Source of the DNA: an uncultured Actinomyces sp. | Lineage (GTDB): Bacteria; Actinomycetota; Actinomycetes; Actinomycetales; Actinomycetaceae | Direction of reading: 5' to 3' | Assembly: GCA_900545825.1 (NCBI GenBank) | Contig: URAS01000005.1 | Span: 62,001-126,000, forward strand | DNA: 64,000 nt | In this document: positions 7,977-16,234 of the stretch, one piece after another | How the letters are laid out: each line of letters starts with the position of its first letter | How positions within the stretch are numbered: position 1 is the first letter of the stretch | Made by a program: the position numbers and the translations under genes | Notes under the pieces: generated by a model | The model's database searches: none | What the model was told of the DNA's origin: nothing | Seen by the model: the letters and a program-made list of their open reading frames with translations, nothing else

Positions 7977-9156
7977 CGGCGCCCTCCCGGCGGATCTGGG
8001 TGAAGCCGTCCTCGCCGAGGCCGACGTGGTAGATCGTCGCGTCGAGTTCGGCCGGCACGTCCTGTCCGACGGCGGCGGTGACGAGCACCTGGTCGGCCTC
8101 GCCGATGACGGAAAGCAGCGCCAACCTGCGGGTTTCGTCGAGCTCGGCGAACACGTCGTCGAGCATGAGGATCGGCGTCGGCCCGTCCGCGCGGAGGATC
8201 TCGAACTGGGCCAGCCGCAGCGCCAGCGCGACCGACCACGTCTCGCCGTGCGACGCGAACCCGCGCACCGGCATGTCGTCGAGCCACGTGTTGAGGTCGT
8301 CACGGTGCGCGCCGACGAGGTTGACGCCGCGCCGCGTCTCGTCGTCGCGTAATTGCTGGTAGGCGTCGTGGAGGGCGGCCTCGACGGACGGCTCGTCGGT
8401 GAGGTCGACGCCGGGGACGTACCGCGCAAGCGACGCCTCGTAGCCCAACGACAGCCGCCTGGCCGCAGACGACACGCCCTCGTGGGCGCGTTCGGCCAGC
8501 GGCCCCAGCTGGTCGACTAGCCGGGCCCGGGCGGCGATCAGGCGCGCCGCGAGCGCCGCCAGCTGCTCGTCCCAGATGTCGAGCGTCGCCAGGTCGGGCG
8601 CATACCCGCGTTTGACCTGCGCCGCCGCCCGCTTGAGCAGGGCCGCGCGCTGGTGGAGGACCTTGTCGTGCTCGGCGCGCACCCCGGCCAGCACAGGCGC
8701 CTGGGCGATGACGAGGTCGTCGAGGAAACGCCGCCGCCCGGATGGGTCGCCGCGGACGACGTCGAGGTCCTCGGGCGCGAAGAGGACGGTGCGGATTTGG
8801 CCGACGATCTCGCGCGGCGCTACTTGGGTGCGGCCCAGCCGGGCGCGATTGGCCTTGCCGGCGACGATTTCGACGTCGACGAGCAGCGGCCGGTCGCCCT
8901 CGTGGGCCTTGACGCGGATGACGCCGGCGCGCGGCGCCTCGTGCGCCTCGCGTTCCGCGGGCGTGGGGAACCGGACGAGGGCGGTGTCGGCCGACACGCG
9001 GTGCGAGTGGAGGGTCGACAGGTAGCCGATCGCCTCGAGGAAATTCGTCTTGCCCTGGCCGTTGCGGCCCAGGAGGACGCTGACGCCGGGGGTGAGGTCG
9101 ACGACCACGCTGCGATACGAGCGATAGTCGTCCAGGGCGACGCCGCTCAGGTACAC
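7969..9156 (-). CDS. recF: DNA replication and repair protein RecF
   Basis: SMC-like ATPase that helps load RecA at gaps and stalled forks. 395 residues, normal length. N-terminal MYLSGVALDDYRSYRSVVVDLTPGVSVLLGRNGQGKTNFLEAIGYL-type start with Walker A GRNGQGKT. Later come VRGFASHGETWSVALALRLAQ (signature) and PILMLDDVFAELDETRR (Walker B and D-loop). It follows dnaN after 12 nt and overlaps dciA, so dnaN-recF-dciA are almost certainly one operon. Confidence 0.97.
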   Translation of the reverse strand: MYLSGVALDDYRSYRSVVVDLTPGVSVLLGRNGQGKTNFLEAIGYLSTLHSHRVSADTALVRFPTPAEREAHEAPRAGVIRVKAHEGDRPLLVDVEIVAGKANRARLGRTQVAPREIVGQIRTVLFAPEDLDVVRGDPSGRRRFLDDLVIAQAPVLAGVRAEHDKVLHQRAALLKRAAAQVKRGYAPDLATLDIWDEQLAALAARLIAARARLVDQLGPLAERAHEGVSSAARRLSLGYEASLARYVPGVDLTDEPSVEAALHDAYQQLRDDETRRGVNLVGAHRDDLNTWLDDMPVRGFASHGETWSVALALRLAQFEILRADGPTPILMLDDVFAELDETRRLALLSVIGEADQVLVTAAVGQDVPAELDATIYHVGLGEDGFTQIRREGADE

Positions 9157-9168
9157 CCCGGCCCCCGG

Positions 9169-10296
9169 TTAGATCGAACGAATCGGCATGAGGAGGTAGC
9201 GCAGCGACGCGTCGTCCTCGCCGCCCGGCTCGGCCTGGCCGGTGAGGACCACGGGCTTCGACGGGTGGGTGAACGACAGCCGCGCGTACGTCGCGTCGAG
9301 CGCCTGGAGGCCGTCGAGCAGGTAGGCCGGGTTGAAGGCCGCCTGGATCGGCGTGCCAGAGAAGTGGCAGTTGAGGTGCTCCGACGCCTGCGCGTCCTCG
9401 CCCTGCCCGGCTTCCAGCCTGAGGTCGCCCTCGTCGAACGACAGGGTGACCGGTGCCGACCGCTCGGTGACGAGGGCGACGCGCTTGAGGGCGGACACCA
9501 TCTCGTCACGATCGACGAGGGCGGTGATCTCGGACGTTTCCGGGAACAGCTTGGCGACCGGCGGATAGTCGCCGTCGGTCAGCTGGCTGGTCATGCGGCG
9601 CCCGCCCAGCTCCATGCCGAGGATCTTCGCGGCACCCGGCTCGTTGACCAGCGAGATCGCCACGTCGCCACCACCGGACAGCGACTTCGTCATGTCGGTC
9701 AGCGTCTTGGCCTTGACCAGGGCCTTCACCGCGACGTCGGGCGTTTCGGGCGCCCACGAGAGGGTGCGCGCGGCCAGGCGGTAACGGTCGGTCGCCGTCA
9801 GCGAGATCTGGTCGCCCGCAAACTCAACCAAAATGGTGGTGAGCAGGGGCAACGTGTCGTCGCGCGCCGAGGCGCGGGCGACCTGCGAGACGGCGTGCGC
9901 CAGCTCGGCCGAGTCGGCGTGGCCGGTCACGGGCGGCATCTCGGGAAGTTTCGGGTAGCTGTCGAGCGGCATCGACATCAGCGAGAAGTGGGCGGCACCG
10001 CAGGTAATGAGCACTTTCGCGCCGTCGAACGCGACGTCAACCGGCTTGTTCGGCAGTGACTTGCAGATGTCGGCCAGCAGGCGCCCGGAGACCAGGACCT
10101 CGCCCGACTGGTCGATGTCGGCCTCGAGGTGGCTGGTCGCCGACACCTCGTAATCGAAGCTGGACAGCGTGATCTGCCCGGCATCGGCGGTGATGCGCAC
10201 GCCCGCGAGGACGGCGACGGCGGGGTGCTGCGGCAAAGTCCGCGCGGTCCACGTCACTGCTTCAGCGAGCGCCGCCCGGTCAACGCGAAACTTCAC
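9169..10296 (-). CDS. dnaN: DNA polymerase III beta sliding clamp
   Basis: Ring-shaped processivity clamp of the replicase. The 375-residue product begins MKFRVDRAALAEAVTW and contains VLAGVRITADAGQITLSSFDYEVSA, then SELAHAVSQVARASARDDTLPLLTTI, ending LRYLLMPIRS, the typical C-terminal M-P-I/V-R pattern. I chose GTG 10296 over the longer frame at 10314 because the beta clamp normally starts MKF and AGGGGA precedes it by 4 nt. Unusually, the gene upstream is a GNAT acetyltransferase and not dnaA, and a promoter-like pair is present at 10333-10360. Confidence 0.97.
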   Translation of the reverse strand: MKFRVDRAALAEAVTWTARTLPQHPAVAVLAGVRITADAGQITLSSFDYEVSATSHLEADIDQSGEVLVSGRLLADICKSLPNKPVDVAFDGAKVLITCGAAHFSLMSMPLDSYPKLPEMPPVTGHADSAELAHAVSQVARASARDDTLPLLTTILVEFAGDQISLTATDRYRLAARTLSWAPETPDVAVKALVKAKTLTDMTKSLSGGGDVAISLVNEPGAAKILGMELGGRRMTSQLTDGDYPPVAKLFPETSEITALVDRDEMVSALKRVALVTERSAPVTLSFDEGDLRLEAGQGEDAQASEHLNCHFSGTPIQAAFNPAYLLDGLQALDATYARLSFTHPSKPVVLTGQAEPGGEDDASLRYLLMPIRSI

Positions 10297-10332
10297 TTCG
10301 TCCCCTCTCGTCACAGGTGATAAGTCACGGCA

Positions 10333-10360
10333 ATCTTACCCGCATTCGGCGTGCCGTCAC
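10333..10360 (-). promoter_or_regulatory. Candidate dnaN promoter
   Basis: On the minus strand CGTGAC-like -35 GTGACG (plus 10355-10360) is 16 nt from -10 TAAGAT (plus 10333-10338). It lies 37 nt upstream of the dnaN start. It would let dnaN be expressed without dnaA read-through. Confidence 0.5.
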
Positions 10361-10417
10361 ACATCGTTGGCATATCAGGAGTAATGGGGTCCCGAGGGCG
10401 CCCGACGCCCTAGCCGT

Positions 10418-10903
10418 CTAAGAATCCAGGCGCCTGGCGAGGACGCGCTGGCACCCCCACGGCCCCTGCTTGACGAACCCGGTCTCGATAAAACCGCTGG
10501 CCAGGTACAGCCTGTGGGCCGGCCAATTCTTCTCTGACACCAGCAGATAGACGCGCTTCGCCGCCGGGTATTCGTGCGCGAGGAACGCCGGCAACGCGAC
10601 GAAGGCCGCACGCGCCAGGCCGCGACGGCGGAGCTGCCGCCCGATCGCCAGGGTCCGCAGGAACACGTCGGCGGCGCCGTTCGAGACCTCGGCGACCGCC
10701 GGCCCCGTCTCGAGTGCGAAATACCCGCTGACCTGGCCGTCGACCTCGATCGCAACCATCCGCATGAGGGGGTTCGCTGCCACGCGCGCGAGGACGACGT
10801 CCGGCGGGGTCGTGAAGTCCTGCGGCGGAACGTCCAACGCGGCGACGGCGCGACGAGTCTCCTCGTCGTCGACGAACCGTAGCGTGACGCCACTCGTGGC
10901 CAT
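10418..10903 (-). CDS. GNAT family N-acetyltransferase
   Basis: 161 residues. The acetyl-CoA binding region reads FLRTLAIGRQLRRRGLARAAFVALPAFL, matching the GNAT motif A pattern Q/R-x-x-G-x-G/A. It is followed by YLLVSEKNWPAHRLYLASGFIETGF, the motif B region typical of RimI-like enzymes. ATG 10903 has GAGGGAAT directly upstream. The gene precedes dnaN on the same strand but has its own gap of 121 nt. The substrate (protein N-terminus, small molecule or antibiotic) cannot be decided. Confidence 0.85.
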   Translation of the reverse strand: MATSGVTLRFVDDEETRRAVAALDVPPQDFTTPPDVVLARVAANPLMRMVAIEVDGQVSGYFALETGPAVAEVSNGAADVFLRTLAIGRQLRRRGLARAAFVALPAFLAHEYPAAKRVYLLVSEKNWPAHRLYLASGFIETGFVKQGPWGCQRVLARRLDS

Positions 10904-10999
10904 ATTCCCTCGCTTTCCGCCGCCGAATCGACCCGGCGAACACGCCACTCTAGCGCGCCCGCGGCCGCCCCCGCGCCCGCTTCCACCATGCGAAGGCGA

Positions 11000-11015
11000 T
11001 GTTTCACGTGAAACA
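11000..11015. other. parS site, isolated
   Basis: Perfect palindrome TGTTTCACGTGAAACA, the canonical ParB-binding centromere site, between the GNAT gene and murT. It is about 47 kb from the parS cluster next to parB. Confidence 0.92.
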
Positions 11016-11065
11016 TCGTTACCGATGCCACGTCCTCGTTCCTCAGGTTTCGCACTATCCTCCCG

Positions 11066-11071
11066 TAGACT
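11066..11071 (+). promoter_or_regulatory. -10 element of a leaderless murT transcript
   Basis: TAGACT is followed by exactly 6 nt and then the GTG start at 11078, placing the transcription start on the start codon. The same spacing occurs before 14959, 39494, 41736, 50928 and hisC. Confidence 0.6.
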
Positions 11072-11077
11072 AGCCGG

Positions 11078-12370
11078 GTGAATCGCCAACATCGAGCGCA
11101 CAAACACCTGCGCACCTACGTGGCCTGCGGCCTGGGCAAGGCGGCGGCCACCGCATCGCGCCTTTCCGGCCGCGGCTCCGGCGGAATGATCGGCGGCAAC
11201 ATCGCGCGGCGTATCGACCCGCAGGTCCTGGCCCATTTGGCGGCTGGCCGCCGGACGATGATCATCACGGGGACGAACGGCAAGTCGACGACCACGGCCA
11301 TGGCGGCCGCGGCCACGCGCCTCGCCGGCCCGGTCGCGACGAACGCCAACGGCGACAACATGGACGGCGGCGCGATCACCGCCCTCATGTCGCGCTCGAC
11401 GCCGCTGGCCGTCCTCGAGGTCGACGAGATGCACGTCGGCCGCGTCGCTCAGGCCTGCGACCCCGAGGTCATCGTCCTCCTCAACCTCTCGCGCGACCAG
11501 CTGGACCGCGTCGGCGAAATCGGCACGGTCGAGCGGCACCTCCGCAAGGTCGTCGACTCACACCCGAACGCCCAGGTCATCGCCAATTGCGACGACCCGC
11601 TCGTCGCGTCGGCCGCGTGGGACGCCCGCCACGTCACGTGGGTGAGCGTCGGCACGGCCTGGCGGCTCGACTCCGTCGGCTTCCCCCGTGGCGGCCAGAC
11701 GGTCATCTGGGAGGGCGACCGGTGGTACGTCCCCGGGACCGACTACGCGCGCCCCGAGCCCGACTACGTCGTCACGCCCGACGGCCTCGTCGGCGACGGC
11801 CGCACGCTGCCGATCACCCTGGCCGTCCCCGGCCGCGCCAACCGCGGCAACGCGGCCCAGGCGGCGATCGCGGCAGCCGCCCTCGGGGTCGACCTCGACC
11901 AGGCGTTGGCCGCGTGCGCCAAGGTGACCTCGGTCGCCGGGCGCTACGCCAGCTACGAGGTGCGCGGACGCACCGTCCACATGATGCTCGCGAAGAACCC
12001 CGCTGGCTGGCAGGAAGCGCTGACGATGATCGACTTCTCGGCGCCGACGATCATCGTCGACGTCAACGGGCAGGAGGCCGACTCCACCGACCTGTCGTGG
12101 CTGTGGGACGTCGACTTCGAAGAATTCCGCGTCAAGTCCCAGGACCGCCGCATCATCGCGACCGGCGAACGCGGCCTCGACCTGGCCGTCCGCATGACGT
12201 ACGCCGGCTGCGAGGTCGAGTACATCCCAACGATCACCCGCGCCGTCACCGCCAGCCCGGCCGGCACGCGCATCGAATTGCTCGCGAACTACACGGCGTT
12301 CCGTGACGCCAAACGGCTGTTCGACGCCGAAACACGCCGCGCCCAGTCGGGGAAGGGAGGCGCGAAGTGA
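11078..12370 (+). CDS. murT: Lipid II isoglutaminyl synthase subunit MurT
   Basis: Mur-ligase-like subunit of the MurT/GatD amidotransferase, which amidates the D-Glu alpha-carboxyl of lipid II stem peptides. 430 residues: ATP-binding loop MIITGTNGKSTTT (about 62-74), the middle-domain stretch NLSRDQLDRVGEI, and the C-terminal DUF1727 region with SAPTIIVDVNGQEADSTDLSWLWDVDFE, containing the Asp thought to complete the GatD triad. In many homologues a four-Cys zinc ribbon is inserted in the middle domain. The equivalent segment here, WYVPGTDYARPEPDYVVTPDG, has no Cys, so that ribbon appears to be lost. The GTG start follows a -10 element directly. Confidence 0.94.
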   Translation: MNRQHRAHKHLRTYVACGLGKAAATASRLSGRGSGGMIGGNIARRIDPQVLAHLAAGRRTMIITGTNGKSTTTAMAAAATRLAGPVATNANGDNMDGGAITALMSRSTPLAVLEVDEMHVGRVAQACDPEVIVLLNLSRDQLDRVGEIGTVERHLRKVVDSHPNAQVIANCDDPLVASAAWDARHVTWVSVGTAWRLDSVGFPRGGQTVIWEGDRWYVPGTDYARPEPDYVVTPDGLVGDGRTLPITLAVPGRANRGNAAQAAIAAAALGVDLDQALAACAKVTSVAGRYASYEVRGRTVHMMLAKNPAGWQEALTMIDFSAPTIIVDVNGQEADSTDLSWLWDVDFEEFRVKSQDRRIIATGERGLDLAVRMTYAGCEVEYIPTITRAVTASPAGTRIELLANYTAFRDAKRLFDAETRRAQSGKGGAK

Positions 12371-13107
12371 CCTCGACACTCTCCATCGGCGTCATCGACC
12401 CGGAGGTGCTCGGCACCTACGGCGACACGGGCAACGCCCTCGTCCTCGCCGCCCGCGCCAAGGCCCGCGGGATCGACGCCGACATCCACATGATCCACCT
12501 CGACCAAGAAATCCCCGCCTCGATCGACATCTACGTCATGGGCGGCGGCGAGGACACGGCGCAGGCGCTCGCGGCCGATCATCTGCGCAGGTCCGAGGGC
12601 TTCTTGAGGGCGCTGCGCGACGGCCGCCCGCTGCTGGCGGTGTGCGCGTCGCTGCAGATCCTCGGCCGGTTCTACACCGACGCCACCGGCCGCGAGGTCG
12701 CCGGCGCCGAGCTGCTCGACATCTCGACGGTGCCGCAAGGCTTCCGCTCGATCGGCGAAATCGTCACCGAACCGCTGATCGAGGGGCTCACCCAGCCGCT
12801 CACCGGCTTCGAAAACCACGGCGGCGCGACGTCGCTGGGCCCCGACGCCCGCCCGCTGGGCCGCGTCACCTCGGGCACGGGCAACGCCACGCTCACCGAG
12901 GGCGTCGCCTGCGACGGCGCCTGCCAGTCCGGCATCGTCGCGACGTACATGCACGGGCCCGTCCTCCCCCGCAACCCCGAACTGGCCGACCTCCTGCTGG
13001 CCCGCGCGACAGGCGTCGACGCGGCCAGCCTGGCTCCCCTCGACATGCCGCTCGTCGACCAGTTGCGCGCCGAACGACTGGCCTTTGCCCGGAAAGAAAG
13101 CAGGTAG
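12367..13107 (+). CDS. gatD: Lipid II isoglutaminyl synthase, glutamine amidotransferase subunit
   Basis: Class I glutaminase that supplies ammonia to MurT. 246 residues. The nucleophile Cys is in PLLAVCASLQILG and the catalytic His is in ATYMHGPVLPRNP. The N-terminal part (MGGGEDTAQALAADHL) is the typical start of the GATase fold in this family. GTG 12367 overlaps the murT stop, consistent with a stoichiometric complex. The nucleophile elbow has CAS in place of the commoner CAG, a conservative change. Confidence 0.94.
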   Translation: MTSTLSIGVIDPEVLGTYGDTGNALVLAARAKARGIDADIHMIHLDQEIPASIDIYVMGGGEDTAQALAADHLRRSEGFLRALRDGRPLLAVCASLQILGRFYTDATGREVAGAELLDISTVPQGFRSIGEIVTEPLIEGLTQPLTGFENHGGATSLGPDARPLGRVTSGTGNATLTEGVACDGACQSGIVATYMHGPVLPRNPELADLLLARATGVDAASLAPLDMPLVDQLRAERLAFARKESR

Positions 13108-13118
13108 GCGAGGATTTC

Positions 13119-14915
13119 ATGAATCCCAACCAGCAGCGCCGGCATCCGCGTCACGCCCTGAGAAAGGGCCAGGAGCGGATGCCGCTGATCCTCCCGCCGA
13201 CCGAGTGGGACACCCCCGACGTCGAGGCGACGGGCACGATCCCCGCGCAGCAGCCGCCGCACCCGCCGGCGATGAAGTCCGTCAACGTCGCCAAGGCGTC
13301 GGGCATCATGGCCGCGGGCACGATCATCTCGCGCATCCTCGGCTTCGTGAGGACGGCGCTCCTCATCGCCCTCATCGGGTCGGTCGGCGCGAACGACGCG
13401 TTCCAGGTGGCGAACAACCTGCCGAACACGATCTATAACCTCCTGGCGTCCTCGATCCTGTCGGCGATCCTCGTCCCCCAGATCGTGAGGGCACTGCACC
13501 GCGGCAACGACGAGGAGTTCATCAACCGGCTGCTCACGCTGTTCACGACGGTGCTCCTGGGGCTCACCGTCGTCTGTTCGGTCGCGGCGCCCCTGTGGGT
13601 CTACATTTACGCGTCGCAGATGGACTCGCGGTGGCTGCACCTGGCGATCATCTTCGCGTTCTGGTCGCTGCCGCAGATCTTCTTCTACGGCCTCTATTCG
13701 CTGTGGGGGCAGCTGCTCAACGCCAAGGGGTCGTTCGGGCCCTACATGTGGTCGCCCGTCGTCAACAACATCGTCGCGATCGCCGGCCTTGGCGTGTTCA
13801 CGTGGGTGTTGGGGACGCAAAAGGACTGGGCGCACGACCCGAGCGTGTGGACGGCGTGGCCGATCACGATCCTCGCCGGCACGTCGACGCTCGGCATCAT
13901 CGTCCAGGCGTTGATCCTCCTCATCCCGCTGTACCGCAGCGGCTTCAAGCTGCGGATCGTCTGGGGCGTGCGCGGGCACGGCCTCCGCGAGGTCTCGACC
14001 GTCGCGGCCTGGGCTTTCGCCAGCCTCGTCGTGTCGCAGATCGCGTTCCTCTTCGTCACGAACATTGCGGGCGCCGCCAACGGCTACGCGTCGAAACACC
14101 ACGAGGTCATCGCGACCATGACCGCGCACAACACGGCGTTCCAGGTGTTCATGATCCCCCAGTCGACGATCGTCACGTCGGTGACGACCGCCCTCTTCAC
14201 CTCGATGTCGGCGCTGGTCGCGACGGGCAAGATCGCCGACGTCCACGCCCAGTTCGTCCGCACGCAGGAGGGCCTCGCCGTTATCACGAGCTTCTGCGGC
14301 GCCGCCCTCGTCTCCGCGGCCGTCCCCGTCATGCAGATCGTCATGCCGTCCTCCAGCCGTGCCGAGGTCGAAGTGTTCGCCCTCCTTCTCGCGCTGTTCG
14401 GCGTCTCGACGCCGCTGTTTGGGATCTGGGGCATCGCCCAGCGGCTGCTCCTCGCGTTCAACGACGCGAAGACCCTGTGTTTCCTCCAGATCCCCATGTG
14501 CATCACGCAGGTTCTGTTCGTCGTTATCCCGTGGCTGACGATGCCGCCGAAGTACTGGGTGCCCGCGGCGTCGCTCGGCGAGGGCCTGCTGTACGGCGTC
14601 GGCTCGATCGGCGCCCTCATGGTGCTGGAAAAGCGCCTCGAGGCCCCGCTCACGTGGCGCGTCATCCGGGTGTTCTGGCAGACCGTCCTCGCCGCCGTCG
14701 TCTGCGGCGCGGCCGGGTGGGGCGTCCTCCACCTCGTCGGGCCGGCCGTCCCTGAGGGCGTCGGCGCCGCCCTCACGCTGCTCGGTGCGTTCTGGCGGAT
14801 CGTCGTCACCGGCGTCGTCATGCTCGTCGTCTATCTGGCGATCCTCAAGGTCTTGCACAACCGGGGCCTCGAGACGCTGACCGGGCCCGTCAAGGCCAGG
14901 CTCGGGCGGTCCTAA
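13119..14915 (+). CDS. murJ: Lipid II flippase MurJ
   Basis: MOP-superfamily integral membrane protein that flips lipid II to the outside for wall synthesis. 598 residues. A hydrophilic leader of about 50 residues is followed by KASGIMAAGTIISRILGFVRTALLIALIG, the family hallmark of TM1. Next come VANNLPNTIYNLLASSILSAILVPQIVRAL and about 14 hydrophobic segments in all. There is no pseudokinase domain at the C-terminus, unlike mycobacterial MviN. ATG 13119 has GAGGA 6 nt upstream and lies 11 nt after gatD, so amidation and flipping are encoded in one operon. Confidence 0.94.
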   Translation: MNPNQQRRHPRHALRKGQERMPLILPPTEWDTPDVEATGTIPAQQPPHPPAMKSVNVAKASGIMAAGTIISRILGFVRTALLIALIGSVGANDAFQVANNLPNTIYNLLASSILSAILVPQIVRALHRGNDEEFINRLLTLFTTVLLGLTVVCSVAAPLWVYIYASQMDSRWLHLAIIFAFWSLPQIFFYGLYSLWGQLLNAKGSFGPYMWSPVVNNIVAIAGLGVFTWVLGTQKDWAHDPSVWTAWPITILAGTSTLGIIVQALILLIPLYRSGFKLRIVWGVRGHGLREVSTVAAWAFASLVVSQIAFLFVTNIAGAANGYASKHHEVIATMTAHNTAFQVFMIPQSTIVTSVTTALFTSMSALVATGKIADVHAQFVRTQEGLAVITSFCGAALVSAAVPVMQIVMPSSSRAEVEVFALLLALFGVSTPLFGIWGIAQRLLLAFNDAKTLCFLQIPMCITQVLFVVIPWLTMPPKYWVPAASLGEGLLYGVGSIGALMVLEKRLEAPLTWRVIRVFWQTVLAAVVCGAAGWGVLHLVGPAVPEGVGAALTLLGAFWRIVVTGVVMLVVYLAILKVLHNRGLETLTGPVKARLGRS

Positions 14916-14958
14916 GGGGATTCATCCTTTACTCAGGGTCATCGGTTAGGGTGGCAGG

Positions 14959-16095
14959 GTGTCGAAGCGAGCGCGTGAAGAGTCCGAAGAGCAGGCGGCC
15001 CCCGTCATGCCGCAGCGGAAGCCGCTCGCCGATCGGCTGAGGATGCCCGGCCACACGCCGCCGCCGGATTCGCTGGGGACGGGTGGCGTCACGGCCACGC
15101 CGAACACGGGGACGATCCGCAAGATCCAGGGTCCGCCCGTCGCTCCCCCGTTTTCGCCGACGACCACCGGCACGCACCACATCGTCAAAGTGCCCCGGCA
15201 GCTCGGCGCGACGACGTCGGGGTCGATCCCCAAAGTCCGGAAGCGCCACAAGCCCCTGCCGCGAAGCGGGTGGATTCCCGATCAGCACGGCGCCTGGGCG
15301 ATGGTCCTCGTCCCGTTCTGGTGCGGGGCCCTGTGGTCCAGCGTGCGGCCCACGACGTTTGTGCTCTTCGCGACGTGGTTCGCCGCGTATTTCTGCTTCT
15401 TCGCCGGCACCCAGTGGCTGAAGTCGGGGCGCCGCGAGCGCTACTGGCCGCCCGTGCGGGCGTACGGCCTGCTCACGCTCCTGTTCGGGCTGATCACGGC
15501 GCTGCTGGCGCCGCCGCTGCTCGAGTGGTGCATCGTCCTCCTGCCGCTGTTCATCATCACGTTGTGGCAGACGTGGAAGAAGAACGACCGGTCGCTGCTG
15601 ACCCGCTCGGTGACCGTCCTCGTGTCGGGCATTATGTGCCTGGTCACCTACGATTTGGGGACGGGCTTCTCGCGCAGCCAGCTGCACGCCCTCTGGCTGC
15701 AGCATGCGCCCGCCGACCCCAGCGCCGCGATCGAGGCGGCACCCGTCCACTCCGAGCTCACCGGCTGGGGCTGGATCGCGTTCCTCACCTTTTGGCTCAC
15801 CATGTACTTCTGGGCGGCGGTGCCCTACGTCAAGACCCTCGTCCGCGAGCGCGGGTCGCGCGGCTACCTGGCGTTTTCGCTGACCCTCCACGCGATCCTC
15901 GCGGGGTGTGCCTGGGTGAGTTTCGCCGTCAACTGGTGCACGGTGTTCGTCCCTATCATGTGGACGATCCTGCTGATCCGCGCGGCCGCGATGCCCGCGT
16001 GGTCGGCGAAGACCGGCAAGCGAATCAAGCCCAGCATCATCGGGCGCAGCGAGCTGGTCCTTATGATCCTCGTCGTCCTCGCCCTCAACCTCTAA
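14959..16095 (+). CDS. YwiC-like integral membrane protein
   Basis: 378 residues. The first 110 are Pro/Thr-rich and probably cytoplasmic. The YwiC-like domain starts with the characteristic WIPDQHGAWAMVLVPFWCGAL at about residue 105 and continues with about eight hydrophobic segments. The molecular function of this family is not known. GTG 14959 is preceded by TAGGGT plus 6 nt, so the gene is probably leaderless and transcribed separately from murJ, which ends 43 nt upstream. Confidence 0.8.
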   Translation: MSKRAREESEEQAAPVMPQRKPLADRLRMPGHTPPPDSLGTGGVTATPNTGTIRKIQGPPVAPPFSPTTTGTHHIVKVPRQLGATTSGSIPKVRKRHKPLPRSGWIPDQHGAWAMVLVPFWCGALWSSVRPTTFVLFATWFAAYFCFFAGTQWLKSGRRERYWPPVRAYGLLTLLFGLITALLAPPLLEWCIVLLPLFIITLWQTWKKNDRSLLTRSVTVLVSGIMCLVTYDLGTGFSRSQLHALWLQHAPADPSAAIEAAPVHSELTGWGWIAFLTFWLTMYFWAAVPYVKTLVRERGSRGYLAFSLTLHAILAGCAWVSFAVNWCTVFVPIMWTILLIRAAAMPAWSAKTGKRIKPSIIGRSELVLMILVVLALNL

Positions 16096-16144
16096 GGTCC
16101 GCACGCCAGCGGCCCCGACCGGCCCGAATCGCCCACCTCCCACC

Positions 16145-16214
16145 CGAAACGCTCACCTCACATGTCAGAACTACCGGTTACCGGACAGAATCGACACGTT
16201 AGGTGAGCGTTTCG
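16145..16214. repeat. Intergenic palindromic repeat family A, copy 1
   Basis: Perfect 14-bp arms CGAAACGCTCACCT (16145-16158) and AGGTGAGCGTTTCG (16201-16214) with a 42-nt centre containing ACCGGTTACCGG. The arms are identical to those at 33265-33335. Both copies lie between convergent genes, so a bidirectional terminator role is likely. Confidence 0.82.
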
Positions 16215-16234
16215 CCAAGAAAGAGGGCCGGCGC

